A stretch of 64,000 bases of DNA from Enoplosus armatus (lineage: Eukaryota > Chordata > Actinopteri > Centrarchiformes > Enoplosidae): the NCBI RefSeq assembly GCF_043641665.1, contig NC_092183.1, positions 13,412,001 through 13,476,000 of the forward strand. The letters are read 5' to 3'. Below the pieces are notes generated by a model. That model was given only the letters and a program-made list of their open reading frames with translations. It was not told the origin of the DNA and made no database searches. The position numbers and the translations under genes were made by a program. Shown here one piece after another: positions 1 through 16,500 of this stretch (positions are counted from its first letter, which is position 1; each line of letters opens with the position of its first letter).

Positions 1-647
1 AGCACTTCCAGTGTCAAGCTCAAGCTGCACAGGTATGGCTGATCCTTTGCCCTGGCCTGGCTCATTATTTCTATTATGACTTGTGGTGACATGAACAGTG
101 CCTACTGGACGAGCAAATAGCTTCTGATGATGATCGATGGTTTCACAACTGAAATCAAGCCGTCTACGAACACATGACGGTTTGGAAAAACTGGCTGCAT
201 TTAGCTTACTCACAGCAACATCCCTCTCATCTTCATCATCATATACATCTTCATCAGGATCTCCACAACCATCATAAGTAAAGCTATTATCCGCTACAGC
301 ATAGCCTTCATCACCACCATCATCATCGTAATCATCATCATCACCATCTGCATATTCAAGGTCAAGAGTTTTGACCATTTGGATCAGGTGGAAGAGCCGA
401 GTCCTGTCCTCCATAGAGCGGATTCCCAGGATGGGATAGTCCTCCATGGTCAGTGCTGAAAGGTGGGCAGCACGACAAACACCCACTGAGGTAAACCTGA
501 AGGACAGGAGACAGAGAGAGACAGATGGTGAGAGGAGGAGAGGACAGGCTAAGTGTGAGTTTGGATGTAAGTGAGTGGGTGAGCTTACCTGGCATAGTGA
601 CGCTGTAGGCCAACTGCTCTCAGACACTCATACAGGCAAAGTGTCAT
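1..647 (-). CDS. kif24: Kinesin-like protein KIF24, N-terminal part (two coding exons, continues beyond base 1)
   Basis: KIF24 is a centriolar kinesin that restrains ciliogenesis; only its N-terminus lies here. Exon 1 is 589-647 (ATG at 645-647, donor gtaagctc at 581-588) and exon 2 runs from 496 off the left edge (acceptor CAG at 497-499). The junction codon AG|G joins MTLCLYECLRAVGLQRHYA to RFTSVGVCRAAHLSALTMEDY, which resembles the SAM domain at the start of vertebrate KIF24 (residues about 1-64). An Asp/Glu-rich stretch (about residues 68-111) follows, encoded partly by a GAT triplet run, then a basic VRRRLDF segment. About 185 residues are visible; the motor domain should lie left of the window. 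A donor-like CAG|gtaagttt at 1584 suggests a noncoding exon 1584 to about 1700; this part is tentative. Confidence 0.88.
225..350 (-). repeat. GAT-type trinucleotide run inside kif24 exon 2
   Basis: On the plus strand this reads as imperfect runs of atc/tca triplets. In kif24 it encodes Asp-rich blocks. The reading frame stays open throughout, so it is a coding low-complexity tract that could vary in length between individuals. Confidence 0.6.
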
Positions 648-1699
648 TTCCTCCCCTTCCCCTTCTCTCTCTTTCTCTTTTACGTCACTCCACCTACCCT
701 GGGAGTGGCAGACATATTGCTTTAGTTTGTCCATCAGTTGGTCACACAAATAAAAGCGGTGCAAGGAATTACTGTACAGTTAGAATAATTCTTTGACGAA
801 GGGCTAAACAGAAAATAACTTAGAGCAACCACAAACTTGAATCATCACCACACAAGCTTCCTACTGCTTTTTCCAAGACGGTGTGTCCTTGCTGTTGACT
901 GATGGTCAATGGTCTGATCGGTCACTGTGTCACTACTACCACACTGCACTGTTGTGTTGGCAAGCAAAGCACAGGACACTGGTATGAGGCTGAAATTTGA
1001 CACTTGGTCAGGATGGAGCAAGGGCAGCACAGTGCAGTCATGTCACACATTTCTGTAACGTAGCAAATATGATAAATATAGCAGACACAGGCATGCAACT
1101 GTTGCTTCTTTGATTTCTACAGTAGATTGGCTGGCAGCTGCAATAGTCCTGCCATATGGTGCTTGAATGACACCCTCTTCATGCATGCATACATGCATGA
1201 GGTGAGGGTGCTGTTCATTACTGTGTTTATGAAACAGTACACTGCTTCAACTCATCCCTCTCCTAGAGGTCAATCTTTCCTTCAGGCTGAGCCACAGTCG
1301 CTACAGTGAACACATGTTGGGATTTGAGTGTCAGCAACTGTTAATTCTGCAAATTGAATTACACGAAGACAACCTGCAGTGCAGTTTAAATTACATCCAA
1401 GTACAGGGGAAGTGGGTTGTTGACACCTGTCCATTCCATTAAGGAAAAGTTGTTGAGGTTTTAAAATTACACACATTGTCTTCAATAATTGGGTGCCTGT
1501 GCTTAGCAAATCGTTTTTATGTATAAAATGACTAAGTTTGCTGTAAAGTTTCTTCAAATGCCAAGAATAAACAGAAAACTTACCTGATTCACTCCAGACA
1601 TTTTGGCAGCATCAGAGTGAAAACGACGGTTTATGTGAACGAGCAAAGTGAACTGACAAAATGCATTAATTTTTCACAAAGTTGCCAGCTTGAGTAGTA

Positions 1700-3553
1700 T
1701 CACTATTTCCGTACACAATGGTGGTCTCCATAACGACGAAAACGGTTTGGGGAGGCGCTTTCTCTTCCCGCTGAGCACAGCTCCGGTTCAGGCAGGCCTT
1801 GATGGGCAGACTGACTCAAAGGTGGTGGAAATTATGAGACATTTTATCAGACGTAAATGCAGACTTTCAGAAAGACAGCCGGTCAATTTACGCTCAGTTC
1901 AGCATGAAAGAGGGGGATAATCCCTCAGAGGGTTTACTGCCCACCAACAAACCTGCTAAGACAGAAAGCCTTCTCAGACTAAACCATTAAGACATTTGCC
2001 CCACTGGCTTTACAACATTCTGTATGGAGAGCTGAGAACTGGACTACGGATGGAGATGTGTTTTCTGTATTAATGATAAAACTGGCAATTGGCAGAAAAA
2101 CAAAAATCAACATAGATATATAGGCATAGATAAAACAAAGCCATGAATCCAGATATCCACGTTAGGATATCTAGTACTAATAGAAATATTTATTCTGGGT
2201 TTGGTTTTTTTTGTTTTTTTTTTTCATAAACATACACTTATGATAGCCTATTATTACAGTTTTATTTATTGTATTATTTTATTTTATTTACCCTCATAAG
2301 TAAATCCTAAGTCTCTGCCATAATACACTATATTATATACCGCAACAGCGAATACATGCATGCCTACTTTGTGTATACTTGACACACCCTCTCTTTGCAA
2401 TTTAGTTAAACAATGTTAAACCACAAAAGGAAACAATGTCGATCATCTACCCGTGTTTCATTGGGGACATCATTAGACGTAACACACAACATTGGCTCTC
2501 CCGCAAACCTACCAGACCCATACCTTTTTTGAAACGCTGACGAAGTTTGGTTTGCATTTTATAATTTGACACACGTCCAAATAAATATAGCCGAGCTGTT
2601 TTGTACAGATAACGCGCGAGAACATTCGTGTGTGTAATTTTATCGAGATAAAGTCTCGTGTTCTGTCCAGGACATGAATGCATGAACTAGCGCCCAGTTG
2701 CCAGGTTACCAGACCCATTCCGTGAGAAAGACTGCCATGGCAACTAACTACAGAACTTAGAGGTGACGTCCAGTGTCAGAGATGTGAACTGGCAACACAA
2801 AAGTAGGTTGATTTAAATGTTTTGAATGGGCAGTTAATTATGAACTAGTAGGAGCTGAATTAAAGAGGAACTACTGCTTCTCATGAAGGGCTTAAGATGT
2901 GTTTCTGGCTGTTGGTCTCATGCATTCTGTATTGGTCTTGATAGTGAGTGTGTGCAGAATTACGTGCCACATTTTCTTTGAAAATACCAGCTTTCTATGC
3001 CAAGGGAAATATTTTGACTGGGGAGGAAGAAAGAGATTGCAGGTTACACAAGTCACTCGCTTTCATTTGTTTTGGATAAATTAAGTGATGCAGTTTGTAA
3101 GTTACCAACATTCAGAAATCTGTGGGTGCATCCCAAGACAGTTTGTTATTTCCTCCTCTCCTTCTTAATTGTGTAATATTCATGCAGCATGTGATCTGTT
3201 TCCCCATTTAAATGGGGAAATTAAAGAACATCTGGAGCACCTTGATGCAACATCAAGCATATTTTGTTCTTCAAGAATATTCTGTTTATCAGTGTATAAC
3301 CCATTGGGATTCATGGGTCTTAGCCTCGTCCTGATGGAGGCAATGAAGAAGATGGAGGAAAGGAGCAGGAGTTTGGACAAACACAGCACCTGTGCCATAC
3401 GCTTTTCGTGTGAATTGTGTTGCGCCCCGGTGCATTAAGTTTAGTCTGTATTAAGTCTGTATAAAAACAACATTCATTACCATCTATTTATTTTGCTATT
3501 AATCATATCCTCAAAACGAAAAGGACTTTTAAACTATATTCTGCATATTCCAG
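1700..3553. other. Intergenic region between divergent kif24 and rfesd
   Basis: No convincing coding exon is seen. It contains a T-rich run near 2205-2224, AT-rich sequence at 2230-2340, two X-box-like sites at 2697-2744 and a CRE-like TGACGTC at 2764-2770. It probably holds the promoters of kif24 (leftward) and rfesd (rightward), and untranslated exons of either gene. The 3' part is 5' intron of rfesd, since an acceptor precedes the first coding exon at 3554. Confidence 0.5.
2697..2744. promoter_or_regulatory. Pair of RFX X-box-like motifs upstream of rfesd
   Basis: GTTGCCAGGTTACC lies at 2697-2710 and TGCCATGGCAAC at 2733-2744. Both approximate the X-box consensus GTNRCC-N(0-3)-RGYAAC bound by RFX factors; the second lacks only the leading GT. 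A CRE-like TGACGTC follows at 2764-2770. The position between kif24 and rfesd fits a shared promoter, but the transcription start is not known. Confidence 0.45.
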
Positions 3554-3579
3554 GAAACCTGTTGCAAGAAGTGATCAAC

Positions 3580-4404
<825 letters not shown>

Positions 4405-6069
4405 CCAGACACCAAGACTTTCTTGGTGAAATTTTGAGTTTAATTCTGTTTTCATACACTGTTCACTACTTTGCTCTGATGGACACAGTTTCTTTTAGCA
4501 AGATCAGAGAACAGGGCATTTCTGCAGACATTGATCAAATCAGTAGGTAGGATGTAGAAATGTGTGAAATTATAGTAACACCTGGTTTTGCAGCTGTTTG
4601 ATACTGAACTGGGACTGCTACAGAATATTGTGGTTTGTTTCCAATTATCATGGGAAATTATATGAGGAATATTATCTCATTGTGTCATTTGTCAAATGAC
4701 AGCTAAAATCTTCTGAACACAATTCAAGACAAGCCAAGAACAATACAAAATAGAGTCTTCAAAATAACACCACAAAATTCTCCTCTGGAGTAGATGATAT
4801 GATCAGATTTTATTGCATCTGCAGATGCAAATTCCCCCCATGTGTTGTGCAGTGAAATTACACAATTGATAGTCTAATCGGTGTAAAATATAATGCTAAA
4901 ATGATTGCTCAATTTATTAGTTAATTGACAGAAAATGAATCCTCAACCATTTTGATAATTCATCATTTTATTAATTTATTAAGATTCCAGCTTCTGAAAT
5001 GTGAGGATTTGTAATTGTTTATCATTTATAATTGTTAGAGGACTTATGTACAAAAAGCTGTTACAGCCCTTTTAATGGCTCTGTACACCCACACAGATGT
5101 TTCCTGATAAGATCTCTGCTGAGTTTGAAGTTGGGCTCAGCTATGCTAGAAATTAAGTGGTGTCACAAATCTCTATGTACGAATAAGAATGATAAAGTTG
5201 TAAATTGTCCCAACCTAACAAGTTCAACAAAACTAACAAGAAACTGAGACTAATGTAAACCAAGAACATTCTGTACATGTCCACGCAGTCCTTAGTAGAG
5301 GTCTAATCCATTGGTGGAATGTCACTTAAGTACAAGTATGAGGCACTGTACTTTACTTGGTGTTACTACAATACTTGTACTTCACTATTGTACTTTTTAC
5401 TCTGCAACATTTATTTGACAGCTATGGATACTAATAACTTTGCTGATTTAGAATTTACAACCAAAATATTAGAACAGCTTATAAAATATGATGCATTGTT
5501 ATAGATATATAACAATCACAAGTGGTGTTTACCTGCATAAACAATATGTTTGATGCTTAAAGGACATTTTGCTGATAATGCTTCTGTTGAAGGATTTTCA
5601 TCTGTAATTGAGTATTTTAGCATTGTTGTATTGCTACTCATATTTACGTAAAATATCTGAATACTTCTCCTAATCAGGTCTAATCAGGCAAAATAAGTGA
5701 AAACACCAGTGTGGGTGTACTATGAGTGAGTGGGGGCTTTAAGTGAACTTACGCTACAAGACAACAGACGCTAGGTGGCAGCAGTCTGCTATGATGATGA
5801 AGTAGAAGAAGAAAGTCGCAGCTTGGTGACGCACAAAGACTGCAGTATGGCTGATGTGGTGGGTAACATAAGCAGTGAAAGTGGCTCTATTTTCATACAT
5901 TTCACAGTTTTTACTTAATTATACATTGTCAGAATATCCAGACTTAAAAACGCTCTAAATTGTGTAAAGTTTCAGATCAAACATGGAAGCTAACAGAAGA
6001 TAGAGCTCCAGGACAACGACAGTTATCACTTTTTGGTGTCTCTTCGATTCAAACAAATATCTTGCCGCG
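4405..6069. other. rfesd 3' UTR and intergenic region before gtf2h3
   Basis: The first few hundred bases are probably rfesd 3' UTR. The rest has a piece of an AATTGACAGAAAATGAATC-type dispersed repeat (about 4905-4990), a MITE remnant (5310-5690) and, in the last 250 bases, the gtf2h3 promoter and leader. An ATG at 5847 gives MADV before a donor-like GTGGGT; it could belong to an alternative first exon but is not supported as coding. Confidence 0.5.
5310..5690. repeat. Remnant of the CAGTGGTG MITE family
   Basis: It begins with ATTGGTGGAATGTCACTTAAGTAC and continues with the ACTTGTACTTCACTATTGTAC and ATAAAATATGATGCATTG blocks also found at 42075-43160. It is a degraded copy of the element described at 6538-7243. 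Ends are approximate. Confidence 0.55.
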
Positions 6070-9442
<3,373 letters not shown>

Positions 9443-10495
9443 TTTTTGCTGGGATTACACTAATGTAGTGAATTTAGTTTCCTTTTTTTGATATTCAGAT
9501 TTTACAATTTTGTTTGGTATAGATTTGTAATGAGCTTCTGTGACATGCTGGAAATGCCTTTGAGGCAGCGGGGTCATATGAACATGTTGACAACCAATAT
9601 TTGCTTCTTTGTAGAAACGAGACTTAAAAAAGAAATGCAAATGTATAGCATATCAAACATGCATTCAAACATTTGGCCAGGGTATATAACAAGTCTTAAT
9701 TTATGTGATTGTTTTGTTCATGTTGATAGAAACGATTGGCACACAACAACTTTAAGCAATTCATGATGTTGGGTAAAGATAATCCACTCAGTCAACATGT
9801 AAATGGAGTTACTGCTTTTGAAAACAAAATGTAACGTTTGGCATTTTTTGATGTACATTTTTATAAAATAATGGAACAACTCACTGTGTTCTTAGATATG
9901 TTTGTCACACAGCTTTTGATGGGTCATCTTTTTCCTACGAGTTGCAAATAAGATTTTATTGATGATAGTAGCAGTTCAGCAGTCATTTTCCAATGTCTCC
10001 AGTCATTGCTTTTCAGTGTTTGTTCACAACTTCAGATCTCTGCAAGATATTTCAACAACTACTCCAGATTTTGTCATGGATATCCTTGATTAACCCTGTT
10101 AATCTTTAGTGGTACTCTTACACCAAAATCACCACTTGCACACAAGACAAAGATAAATGAAACAGGCAAATGCTGTAACATTTGCTCAGTGCATTCATGA
10201 AGAACCCTCAATATCTACTACCAACAGTCAATTATTTGAATATGTAGGATTATAATCAGCATAGAATAAGGTAGCAATGTTTTATTCAACTGTCATTCAT
10301 TAACTCAGCATGACTTCTCTAATAGAAGTACTTTGACACTTTATTTATATATCCCATTCTGAAGATTGCCCTTGTATGAAGGAAACAGTTCAAGTTCAAA
10401 TTAAGATATTGAAAAAATAAACAGATGGAAATGTCTGCAGTATGTACAAAGTCAGCTTGAAACCACAATTGAAATTCTGCACAATGTCAAAGTGA
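9443..10495. other. Convergent 3' ends of gtf2h3 and psmd9
   Basis: AT-rich sequence with no coding exon. On the minus strand an AATAAA (plus-strand tttatt at 10340-10345) lies about 150 bases past the psmd9 stop and is a plausible psmd9 polyadenylation signal. On the plus strand AATAAA occurs near 10415, so the gtf2h3 3' UTR may overlap the psmd9 tail. Confidence 0.45.
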
Positions 10496-12495
10496 TCATC
10501 GATGGATTGGAACAATGTTGCATCTGAAAGAGAGAACGAGGACAGGCTAGTGAGTAATGTGAACCACTTTATACCTGCTAATACCAACAGACGGCAATCT
10601 AAATCATGAGTCATGCCTTTAGGTGGACGTGCTAAAGAGTGTTTTACCAATATCAGCTACTCTACTAGACTCTCAAATGATAAATCTGTGCTGATCCAAA
10701 TACATGACTCTGATTGTGCCTGTAGCACTCACCCCAGCAGACCTCTGCCTGACCATCGTTTTGGAGTCAGGCTCATCTGAGCTTTCTGGCCGTCCCGGAT
10801 GACTGTGACGCGTAACGGTTTCTGTAAAAGGACATGACATTGCAGTTTACACTCCACATGTTGAGTGTGTTCAGCAAACTGTAACCTATGGTTGGGCAAT
10901 AAGAAAAAAGCATTTAACGTGATTACCAGAAGACTTTCCTATAATTCAAACAAAAGGTCTGATACATATGAATAAATCTAATTCTAATAAATCTGGTTTA
11001 GTATTAACATCTTTTTGGTGTAAATTAGACATCAAACTGCATCAAAGAACAAATGAAACAAAATAAAATGCCAAATGATAAATTTGGTGAACCAATAGAG
11101 CAGCTGTAGATTATGTCAGTAGCTTACCCCTTCACTGTGTTGTACCACAGAAGCAATATTCTGGAGGTTCTGAAAGTTTTCCGTGTTCACAGAACCAAAC
11201 TCAATGACTTCATCACCGACTCTGAGCCCCTTTGGGATGAAACAACCAATTATTATAATCACAGGAACAAAACCAGCCACTTTTTAAGCCTCAACTTCAG
11301 AGAATTGTGATGGTTTATCTGAAACAACTACCAAATACAAACGTATAGTTCACATCACTCACAGCTCCACAGGCGGGTGAGCCCTGTGTCACAGCATCCA
11401 CCCGCGCAAAGGGAGGAGGAAGAGTGACCTGCTGGTCCATCGCCTCTTCCTCGGCTTCTGCCTCATCCCGTTCCCGCTTAGCTTTCTCCCGAGCATGCAG
11501 CTTGTGCAGGGCGTCTTCTATCTCTGCCATGATTTCCTTGTGATCGTTCTGCAGGCCTGAAAGACATGACCAGAGCATTTCCTATAAAATGACAGTGGAC
11601 TGAAAAGAAATGATGAGAAAGATTATTTATAAATAAAGAAATGTATTGAAATAGGGCTGCAATGACTATTTCATTAATCAAAAATGAAATTCTCTGGGTG
11701 AAGCTTCTTTGATGTGTGCATTTGCTGCTTTTCTCTATTTTTATTTTTTAGATTTTTATTATTGAAAAATTAAATATCTTGTACAGTTGGTTGGTCAAAA
11801 CACGACAGTTCATGAGTCACGTTGGGCTCTGGGATGTTGTGATGGGAATTCTTCACTTTTCTCTTACTATTTTGATTAATTGAAAATGAAAATACCTATT
11901 AGTAGCAGCCCTACGTTGATATATTGACATGCTATCAAACTAGTGTCATCTTTAAAAAATGATCCGTGGAACCGACATTATGACAGAATAACGACTCAAT
12001 CACCTGAATGAACGTGTCAGACTCTCACAGTATGTTAACAGGTGGGTTAACGTTACTGAAAGTTGTGTTGCTTCACGTGAAATTGTGGCTCAGACAACAT
12101 TAGAAACATGTCAATAACAACAAACACGCTGCTGCTTACATGAAATATTGTGTCTTGCCGTCCTGATCTGATATAAATTAATATCTGCCCGGGGGTAGCC
12201 CTCTTCGTCAACCAATGGACCTTCAACTCCGACACCTTGCTGTATACATTAAGTAAAGAAAGGAAAGCCATGTTTAGCTAACTACATTCACAATTAATGC
12301 CTGTGGCCTTGGGTTAGCTTTGCTTTAGCTTTATGTAGCTATGTCTGACTGATTATTTGACAAACTTACGTCTTCCAAAACATCGTAATAAGCTTTTATC
12401 TGCTCTTCAATTTCATCTTTCTTCTTAACAAGGTTTTTTACATCGTCCATTGTTATCTCCGACTTTCCAGAACTGTTTGCCTCTGTCATCTTCAT
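10496..12495 (-). CDS. psmd9: 26S proteasome non-ATPase regulatory subunit 9 (p27/Nas2 assembly chaperone)
   Basis: PSMD9 (yeast Nas2) is a chaperone that binds base ATPases during assembly of the 19S proteasome particle. Six exons: 12370-12495, 12140-12239, 11363-11556, 11128-11229, 10733-10821, 10496-10523; 639 nt, 212 residues, phases consistent. The N-terminus has [20 protein letters not shown], an alpha-helical segment; exon 2 gives [20 protein letters not shown]; exon 3 gives [20 protein letters not shown] and a charged helix. The PDZ-like domain covers about residues 115-195 with [20 protein letters not shown] and [11 protein letters not shown]. The C-terminus [12 protein letters not shown] matches the family ending. 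The ATG at 12493-12495 (MKMTEA) is chosen; the second Met, two codons in, is equally possible. Neighbour order with cfap251 and mlxip is as in mammals. Confidence 0.95.
11650..11915. repeat. Short inverted-repeat element (AGGGCTGCAA family) in psmd9 intron 2
   Basis: It begins TAGGGCTGCAATGACTATTT and ends TATTAGTAGCAGCCCTA, so the ends are imperfect inverted repeats. Similar sequence (AGGGCTGCAACTAACGATTA) is at 18602. No coding content. Probably a non-autonomous DNA element. Confidence 0.55.
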
Positions 12496-13596
12496 GGCTG
12501 CTCAACTCAGCTTGACGTGTTTTTTCCCAACCCATTTTGCAGACAAGTCCCGCCCAACTGTGCTGTGATTGGCTATTTGTAACTTCGACGGGTCCTTGTG
12601 ATTGGATGCTAGCTGCGGGAAGTCCGGTCCTATTATATTGTGATTGGCTAGTACGTCCACATAAAACGTAGCTGATTTTTTTTAGCTTAAGTTTTTGAGG
12701 GTTTTTTTGTGACTGACCAAACATTTCTTTTCCATAATACATTCACCAACATTGAATATAAAAAGTCAACAAAGCCTCTGTTCCACCCTGTCAAATAATT
12801 CCCCCAAAAATTGACTGTATACCAAATGTCCTACACAGAATTGTCCGCTCAAATATTCACTAAAGGAAACACAAGAACACATAATATTAAATCATAAAAG
12901 TCAACTTTAATATAATATTGGATACAATCATTGATTATAACATAAACCCCTTCTTCAGAAACTTTTCAACAGTTGTAAACAACGCATGTGTTACAAATTG
13001 TTTTGCACCAGGTACTTCATCTTTGTACAGACAGTGAAGGCAACATGTTGAGAACAGTTACACAGCTCTGAAAAACATCAACACTAAATACACCCCTGAC
13101 TTGTAGTGGTCCACAACTGTCCTTTAATATTTTCTCCTGTAGCATATTTTTTTTATTTCACAGTGGTCTACATATAGGCACATTGGTATACACTATTAGA
13201 AAAAAAGTGAATATTAAATAAGCACTCATGAAGTGTTAGGTGATATCACCAAGTGCTGGGTACCCTGAGTGCTTAAATATTAATAATGATCACATCTGTT
13301 ACTATAAATCAGACTGTATTTTTAATGGCCTTCATCCTGAAACAGGATACAAGTGCAAATCATTTTTTTAAACAAAGTCTTAAAACACCTGTGTGTGCCC
13401 TGTGATACCAAATGCAAAAAGGTTTCCTTCAAGAAGTTTTCCTTCATGTTGAACTATAAATCAGTGCTTTCTGCGGTTGGATCTTGTGCAAATGTGTCAT
13501 TGGAATATAAATCTGTGTTTGTTTTGCAGCCTACATACGTTAGTGCTGATAATTAAAAAGAGTCAAGTACCAGATTATGTGTTTTTGTTAATGTAG
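12496..13596. other. psmd9 promoter and rabgef1-like 3' UTR
   Basis: The first 250 bases carry three inverted CCAAT boxes and are the psmd9 promoter. The remainder is AT-rich with no exon and probably includes the rabgef1-like 3' UTR; a minus-strand AATAAA (plus tttatt) lies near 13148. Confidence 0.5.
12568..12647 (-). promoter_or_regulatory. Three CCAAT boxes upstream of psmd9
   Basis: ATTGG (CCAAT on the psmd9 strand) occurs at 12568-12572, 12601-12605 and 12643-12647, each in a GTGATTGG context. Spacing is 33 and 42 bases. They lie 73-152 bases upstream of the chosen start codon. Multiple CCAAT boxes at roughly this spacing are typical NF-Y promoter architecture. Confidence 0.6.
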
Positions 13597-16500
13597 CTAA
13601 CAGTCTGTATCTTTTGGACCTGCACGTTGATCCGTAAGCACCAGCACCGACTGATCTTTGTCATCCCCTTGAAGAGACACATCATGAGATGAGGACGAAA
13701 AAACCTGTGAGAGCTCAGTCTGAGCTGTTATCTCCTTCTGTACCAGAGCAAACTGGGCTGTTGCCTCATCCAGCTGTGAATGAACTGCTTCAACCCACTT
13801 TTGTAGCTGCACGTTGAGAGCATCCATCCCTTGGTCCAGCTTCTCCTGTCTGCCTTTTAGCTCCTCTAACAGGTGTTGTGTGTCGCTGGCAACCTGCAAC
13901 CTCTGTTTTTCTGCAGCGGGAGCACGCTGACGCAGCATGTAGCCCTCAAACTCTTCTGGACTGAGGTTGAGTGCTGGTCCATCCAGCTTTTCAATGAAGG
14001 CCACAGCACAAGACTACAACAGGGGACAAGGGCAAAAGGCATGAGTGATCAACTGACCTTGTTACACAGTGGTGCATGCTGGATGAGGAACTTTGCAATA
14101 AACCTACCAAATTTGTGAAATAGTAGCCGCTCTCTCCTGCCATCAGACTGTGAGGGAGACCAAAACGAATCACATATTGCATGTTGGAGTGGAGGCGAGG
14201 TGGGTTGGCCTTCAGCACCACATAAATCAGGCCTGACAGGAAGTCATCGGCATTAGCGGGCTCACTGTTTGAGGTGGAGAGCGCTTCGAAGACATGCTGA
14301 CTGCATTTGGACACACATGCAAGTTTGTCCTGAGGCGCTCGTTTCGCGTCCATTTCAATTATGGCTGTTAAAAAAAATAAATGGCAGGAAAAAATGTAAA
14401 AAACTAGCATTTCAGCCTTTTTAATGATGTTTGCAGCATATGGGAAACGTACTACTTTCCCTCATGATCTTAAAGGAGGAGTTCAACATTTTGGGAAATA
14501 AACTTTTTCACTTCCTGGCTGCGAGTTAGATGAGAAGATCAAAACTACTCTCATGTCTGTCCCTTAAATATAAGCCTACAGTTAGCTTAGCATAATGACA
14601 GGAAACAGCTAGCCCAACTCTGTCCAAAGGTAACAAAATCTGCCTCCCAGCACCCCTAAAGCTCACTACTTAACACATTGTATCCCATTTGTTTAATCCA
14701 CACAAAAACCGAAGACCTTGTCAAAATGACAATGTGATGTTTTGCGCTGGGCTATGTAGCCTCGTATTTAACAGCAAGATGTGAGAGTAATATTGATCTT
14801 CTCATCCGACTCTCCTCCAGAAAGTGAATAATCATGTTCCCCAAAATGTCAAACTATTCCTTTCTGTACTGAAGTTGTGAGTCACCAGTTATAGCAGGCA
14901 GAAAGGGGTCGCCTGTGACTGCAGTCTTTTTATCAGGAAAAGGTACGCTCAGCATCTGCGGAGTGACCCAGTTTAAGGAGCTGCAAAGTAAAGACATCAG
15001 TGTCAAACAGGGCTTCAAGTTAGAGTTTTGTATCAAATACAAAAACAACACAAGTGACTTGTATATAAGGGTTACCGTATCCTTCTCTGGAGAGCCAGGT
15101 CCTTCTGTTCATCATCACAGCTGTCATGGCAGAAAACCCATTTGTGCAACCGTGTCATTATTAACTTCTCCACATGCTCCATTATCTGAGTGACCTGAGC
15201 CTCAGGAAAACCTAAAAACGAAGAGAACTCAAATGAAATTTAATATTCTCATGTTCTCACAGCCCAAGAAGTGTTGAACTGATCTGTACTCACTGCTGAA
15301 ATATTCAGCAAACGACTGGTAGAAATCTTGCACAAGATCTGACTGCTTCTGTACTGGCAGATCCTGTAAAGATGACGATAATCTGAGATCAGAGCAGCCC
15401 TGACATATCAAAGAGAAGTTATAAGAAGAATAATGGTAAACCGTTAAATCAATAATTACATGGTAAGCCTCCATTGTGTTGAGGAAAGCTGTACATCGGG
15501 ACTGCAAGCGCTGGGAGGAAGGGCTCCGAAGTATCTTTAGGAAACCAGTGAAGTCCCCGGGCTCAAGGCTCTGGTATGCTTTTAACACGTTTGTATAGCT
15601 TTCAGAAGACTCTAAAAAGGGGACATAAAGTGGATAAATAAATTAAGTAACATGTTTTAAAACTGAAACATCCATAATCAGAACGGCTCCATTTGTTGAG
15701 CCAGTCACTGCATTTCGTGAAATGGTGAATCAATGAGGAATACAGGTGGAGGACGGGCAAAAACCACCACAGATACAGAGGTTCAATCCCTGGCAGCAGT
15801 ACCCACAGGTTGGTTTGTGAACCTGTAGAAATAAGGGCACTACACTACCCATACATGGCCCATGACCCATACCCGTTCATGGGAGCCTCACTGTCCATTT
15901 GGCAATGAAGGAAAACACCTAGTAACTGCAAGTAGAAATCATGTGCTGAAGAAGCATCTGATTTGTTTGGTTAAATATCTGGAGTGGAGTTCAAGCCATA
16001 AATTGGTTGAACTTCTATCCTGCTTTTGATTTTTCAGTTACTAGCTCTCTTAGTTGTATTGTGAATAAGGCTTTTCATCATTTTAGGGCTTTTGCTGCCT
16101 TTGCTCAACACCTTTTTGATCTCGATCTTCAGGCAATACAGCTGGTGTCTGAACCAAATGCAGTAAAGCAGCTGATGGAGGGAACACAACCAAACATCTT
16201 GATGAAACTGAGAATGTGGAATAAAAACTACACAGAGCTAACAGAACCACCTTGATGTTTTGGAGGCGACGGGCTGCCCCAGAAGAGTCTCCTCATTGTG
16301 TTAATTCGACGACCTTTCTCAATGTTTTTCTTCTCCTCAAATTTGGAGAAGGTGGGAGGCGTTCCATCATTGCTCGGCCTACAGGGAATGACAGAATCAG
16401 AATCAGAATCAGAAATACCTTATTGATCCCCGGGGGGAAATTGTACAACATCAGACATCCAGTTATTTCATTAACGTAGCTACCCTTACATATCCAGTTG

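Noticed and set aside
5847..5880. ATG with MADV before a GT, upstream of gtf2h3
   Set aside because: The family N-terminus is fully explained by the ATG at 6070; no splice into the conserved frame was found.
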